Of a DNA stretch of 64,000 nt, positions 63,067-64,000 are shown piece after piece. The position numbers and the translations under genes are program-made. Within the stretch, counting starts at the first letter, position 1. Each line of letters opens with the position of its first letter. The stretch spans positions 202,930 to 266,929 of the forward strand of contig CALMYG010000043.1 in NCBI GenBank assembly GCA_937873455.1, in the 5' to 3' direction. The notes beneath the pieces were generated by a model. The model saw only the letters and a program-made list of their open reading frames with translations, did not search any database and was not told where the DNA came from. The DNA is from an uncultured Verrucomicrobiota bacterium (lineage in GTDB: Bacteria; Verrucomicrobiota; Kiritimatiellia; CAIVKH01).

Positions 63067-63893
63067 AGGTCGCCGTTTTATCGGACATCCACGCCAACTA
63101 CGCCGCGCTGGAGGCGGTGCTACGCCACCTGGAAGGCGCATCCCCGCAGGCCGTGCTGGTCGGTGGCGACATCATCAACCGCGGCCCGGACCCGGCGCGG
63201 TGTCTTGAGATCATTTTAAGCCGCATGCGCACCGACGGCTGGCGCGTGATACGAGGCAACCATGAAGATTATGCGCTTCGCGCCGCCGAAGGGATCACCC
63301 ATTTAGCGCCGTGGGAACAGCTCGTTATCGCGCATACCGTATGGACGGTGGATCGGATTCGAAACCATCTACCCCGTATCGCGGAGTGGCCGGATCAGCT
63401 GGAAATCAATGCTCCGGACGGCAGCGCACTGGTTTTACTTCACGCCTCGCGCAAAGGCAACCGGGCCGGCCTTTACGAATTCATGGCGGATCAGGAATTG
63501 CTTGATCATGCGCATCCCGCGCCATCGGCCATTTGCGTCGGACACACCCACGTCCCGTTCATCCGGCGCGTGCAGGGCTCCTTGTTCGTCAACGCCGGGG
63601 CGGTCGGCATGCCGTTTGATGGCGACCCTCGCGCCAGTTATGCCCTGTTGGACTGGAGTCCGTCCGGTTGGAACGCGGAAATCATCCGCGTTCCCTACGA
63701 CCGCGAACGCACCGAAGCCGCTTACCGGACATCCGGCTATCTCGAACAGGGCGGCCCCATGGTACCGCTCATTCTTCAGGAGTTGCAGCGTTCTACCTCG
63801 CGCCTGGGTGCCTGGCACCGCCGGTATGAACCACAAGTCACCGCCGGCAAGCTGACCGTCCCCGAATCGGTCAGCGCCTTGCTGGCTGAATAG
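63063..63893 (+). CDS. Calcineurin-like metallophosphoesterase
   Basis: 276 residues from the ATG at 63063 overlapping the pseudokinase stop. Motifs: SDIHANYAAL, GGDIINRG, RGNHEDY, an internal VLLHAS His and VGHTHVPF, with NAGAVGMPFDGDPRASY as in the protein at 45235-45957. The substrate is unknown. The remaining 107 bases of the window hold no gene that I can support. Confidence 0.88.
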   Translation: MKVAVLSDIHANYAALEAVLRHLEGASPQAVLVGGDIINRGPDPARCLEIILSRMRTDGWRVIRGNHEDYALRAAEGITHLAPWEQLVIAHTVWTVDRIRNHLPRIAEWPDQLEINAPDGSALVLLHASRKGNRAGLYEFMADQELLDHAHPAPSAICVGHTHVPFIRRVQGSLFVNAGAVGMPFDGDPRASYALLDWSPSGWNAEIIRVPYDRERTEAAYRTSGYLEQGGPMVPLILQELQRSTSRLGAWHRRYEPQVTAGKLTVPESVSALLAE

Positions 63894-64000
63894 TACGCCT
63901 TGAGGACCATAGACCTGAAGATTGCTGCTCCGTGCGGTTTGTGAAGAATCTATTCGCTTTCCGTTTGCAGTTGTTTTGGACATCTCGTTTCGGCATAGTA

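Noticed and set aside
63435..63983. A 182-codon minus-strand frame running near the right edge
   Set aside because: It lies almost entirely antisense to the metallophosphoesterase and shows no recognisable domain.

Overview
The window is 64 kb of a moderately GC-rich, gene-dense Gram-negative chromosome. Nothing points to plasmid, phage or CRISPR content. Outer-membrane barrels, TolC/RND export and lipoproteins show a double membrane. Giant DUF11/SdrD-type surface proteins, a LemA-M48 pair, a DUF6132/DUF2892 efflux cassette and TTCCAATNATTGGAA palindromes suggest the PVC superphylum, plausibly Kiritimatiellota or a relative. That placement is inference from gene content, not a phylogeny.

Left part. 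98-4327 is a metal (probably zinc) uptake operon: a candidate palindromic operator, a His-rich outer-membrane barrel, a ZnuA-like binding protein, a small unknown membrane-anchored protein, an ATPase and a permease. Two toxin-antitoxin-like modules follow (PIN 4431-5103; ParD-like/zeta 7171-8002), separated by a DUF362 protein and a zinc-ribbon protein. 8137-20337 is core metabolism and housekeeping: clpB, a bifunctional-nuclease-family protein, rtcB, a methyltransferase, 2-oxoacid dehydrogenase E1a/E1b/E2, mdh, rlmB, a thioredoxin-like protein and hemW.

20962-28885 (minus) is a surface-protein locus. What looks like two genes is most simply one gene of about 2,340 codons interrupted at a run of eight C (25380-25387): a DUF11 domain begins before the run and ends after it in another frame. 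Three DUF11 domains each carry an inserted module at the same position. 29113-34080 holds srkA, cls, a DCC-family protein, a DEAD-box helicase and the only tRNA gene seen (Gly, UCC). 35057-41521 is an ArsR-controlled TolC/HlyD/RND efflux operon ending in three very small proteins.

Right part. eno-ftsB, phosphoesterase, acylphosphatase, lepB and a degenerate IspD-like gene lead to a long minus-strand run, 56343 down to 48254: trpS, scpA, scpB, chorismate mutase, hisC, tyrA, aroA, cmk, plsC, with overlaps or gaps under 30 bp. It joins aromatic amino-acid synthesis to chromosome segregation and nucleotide/lipid synthesis. lemA/M48 and, divergently, polA, a membrane pseudokinase and a metallophosphoesterase close the window. 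No intergenic stretch exceeds 300 bases.
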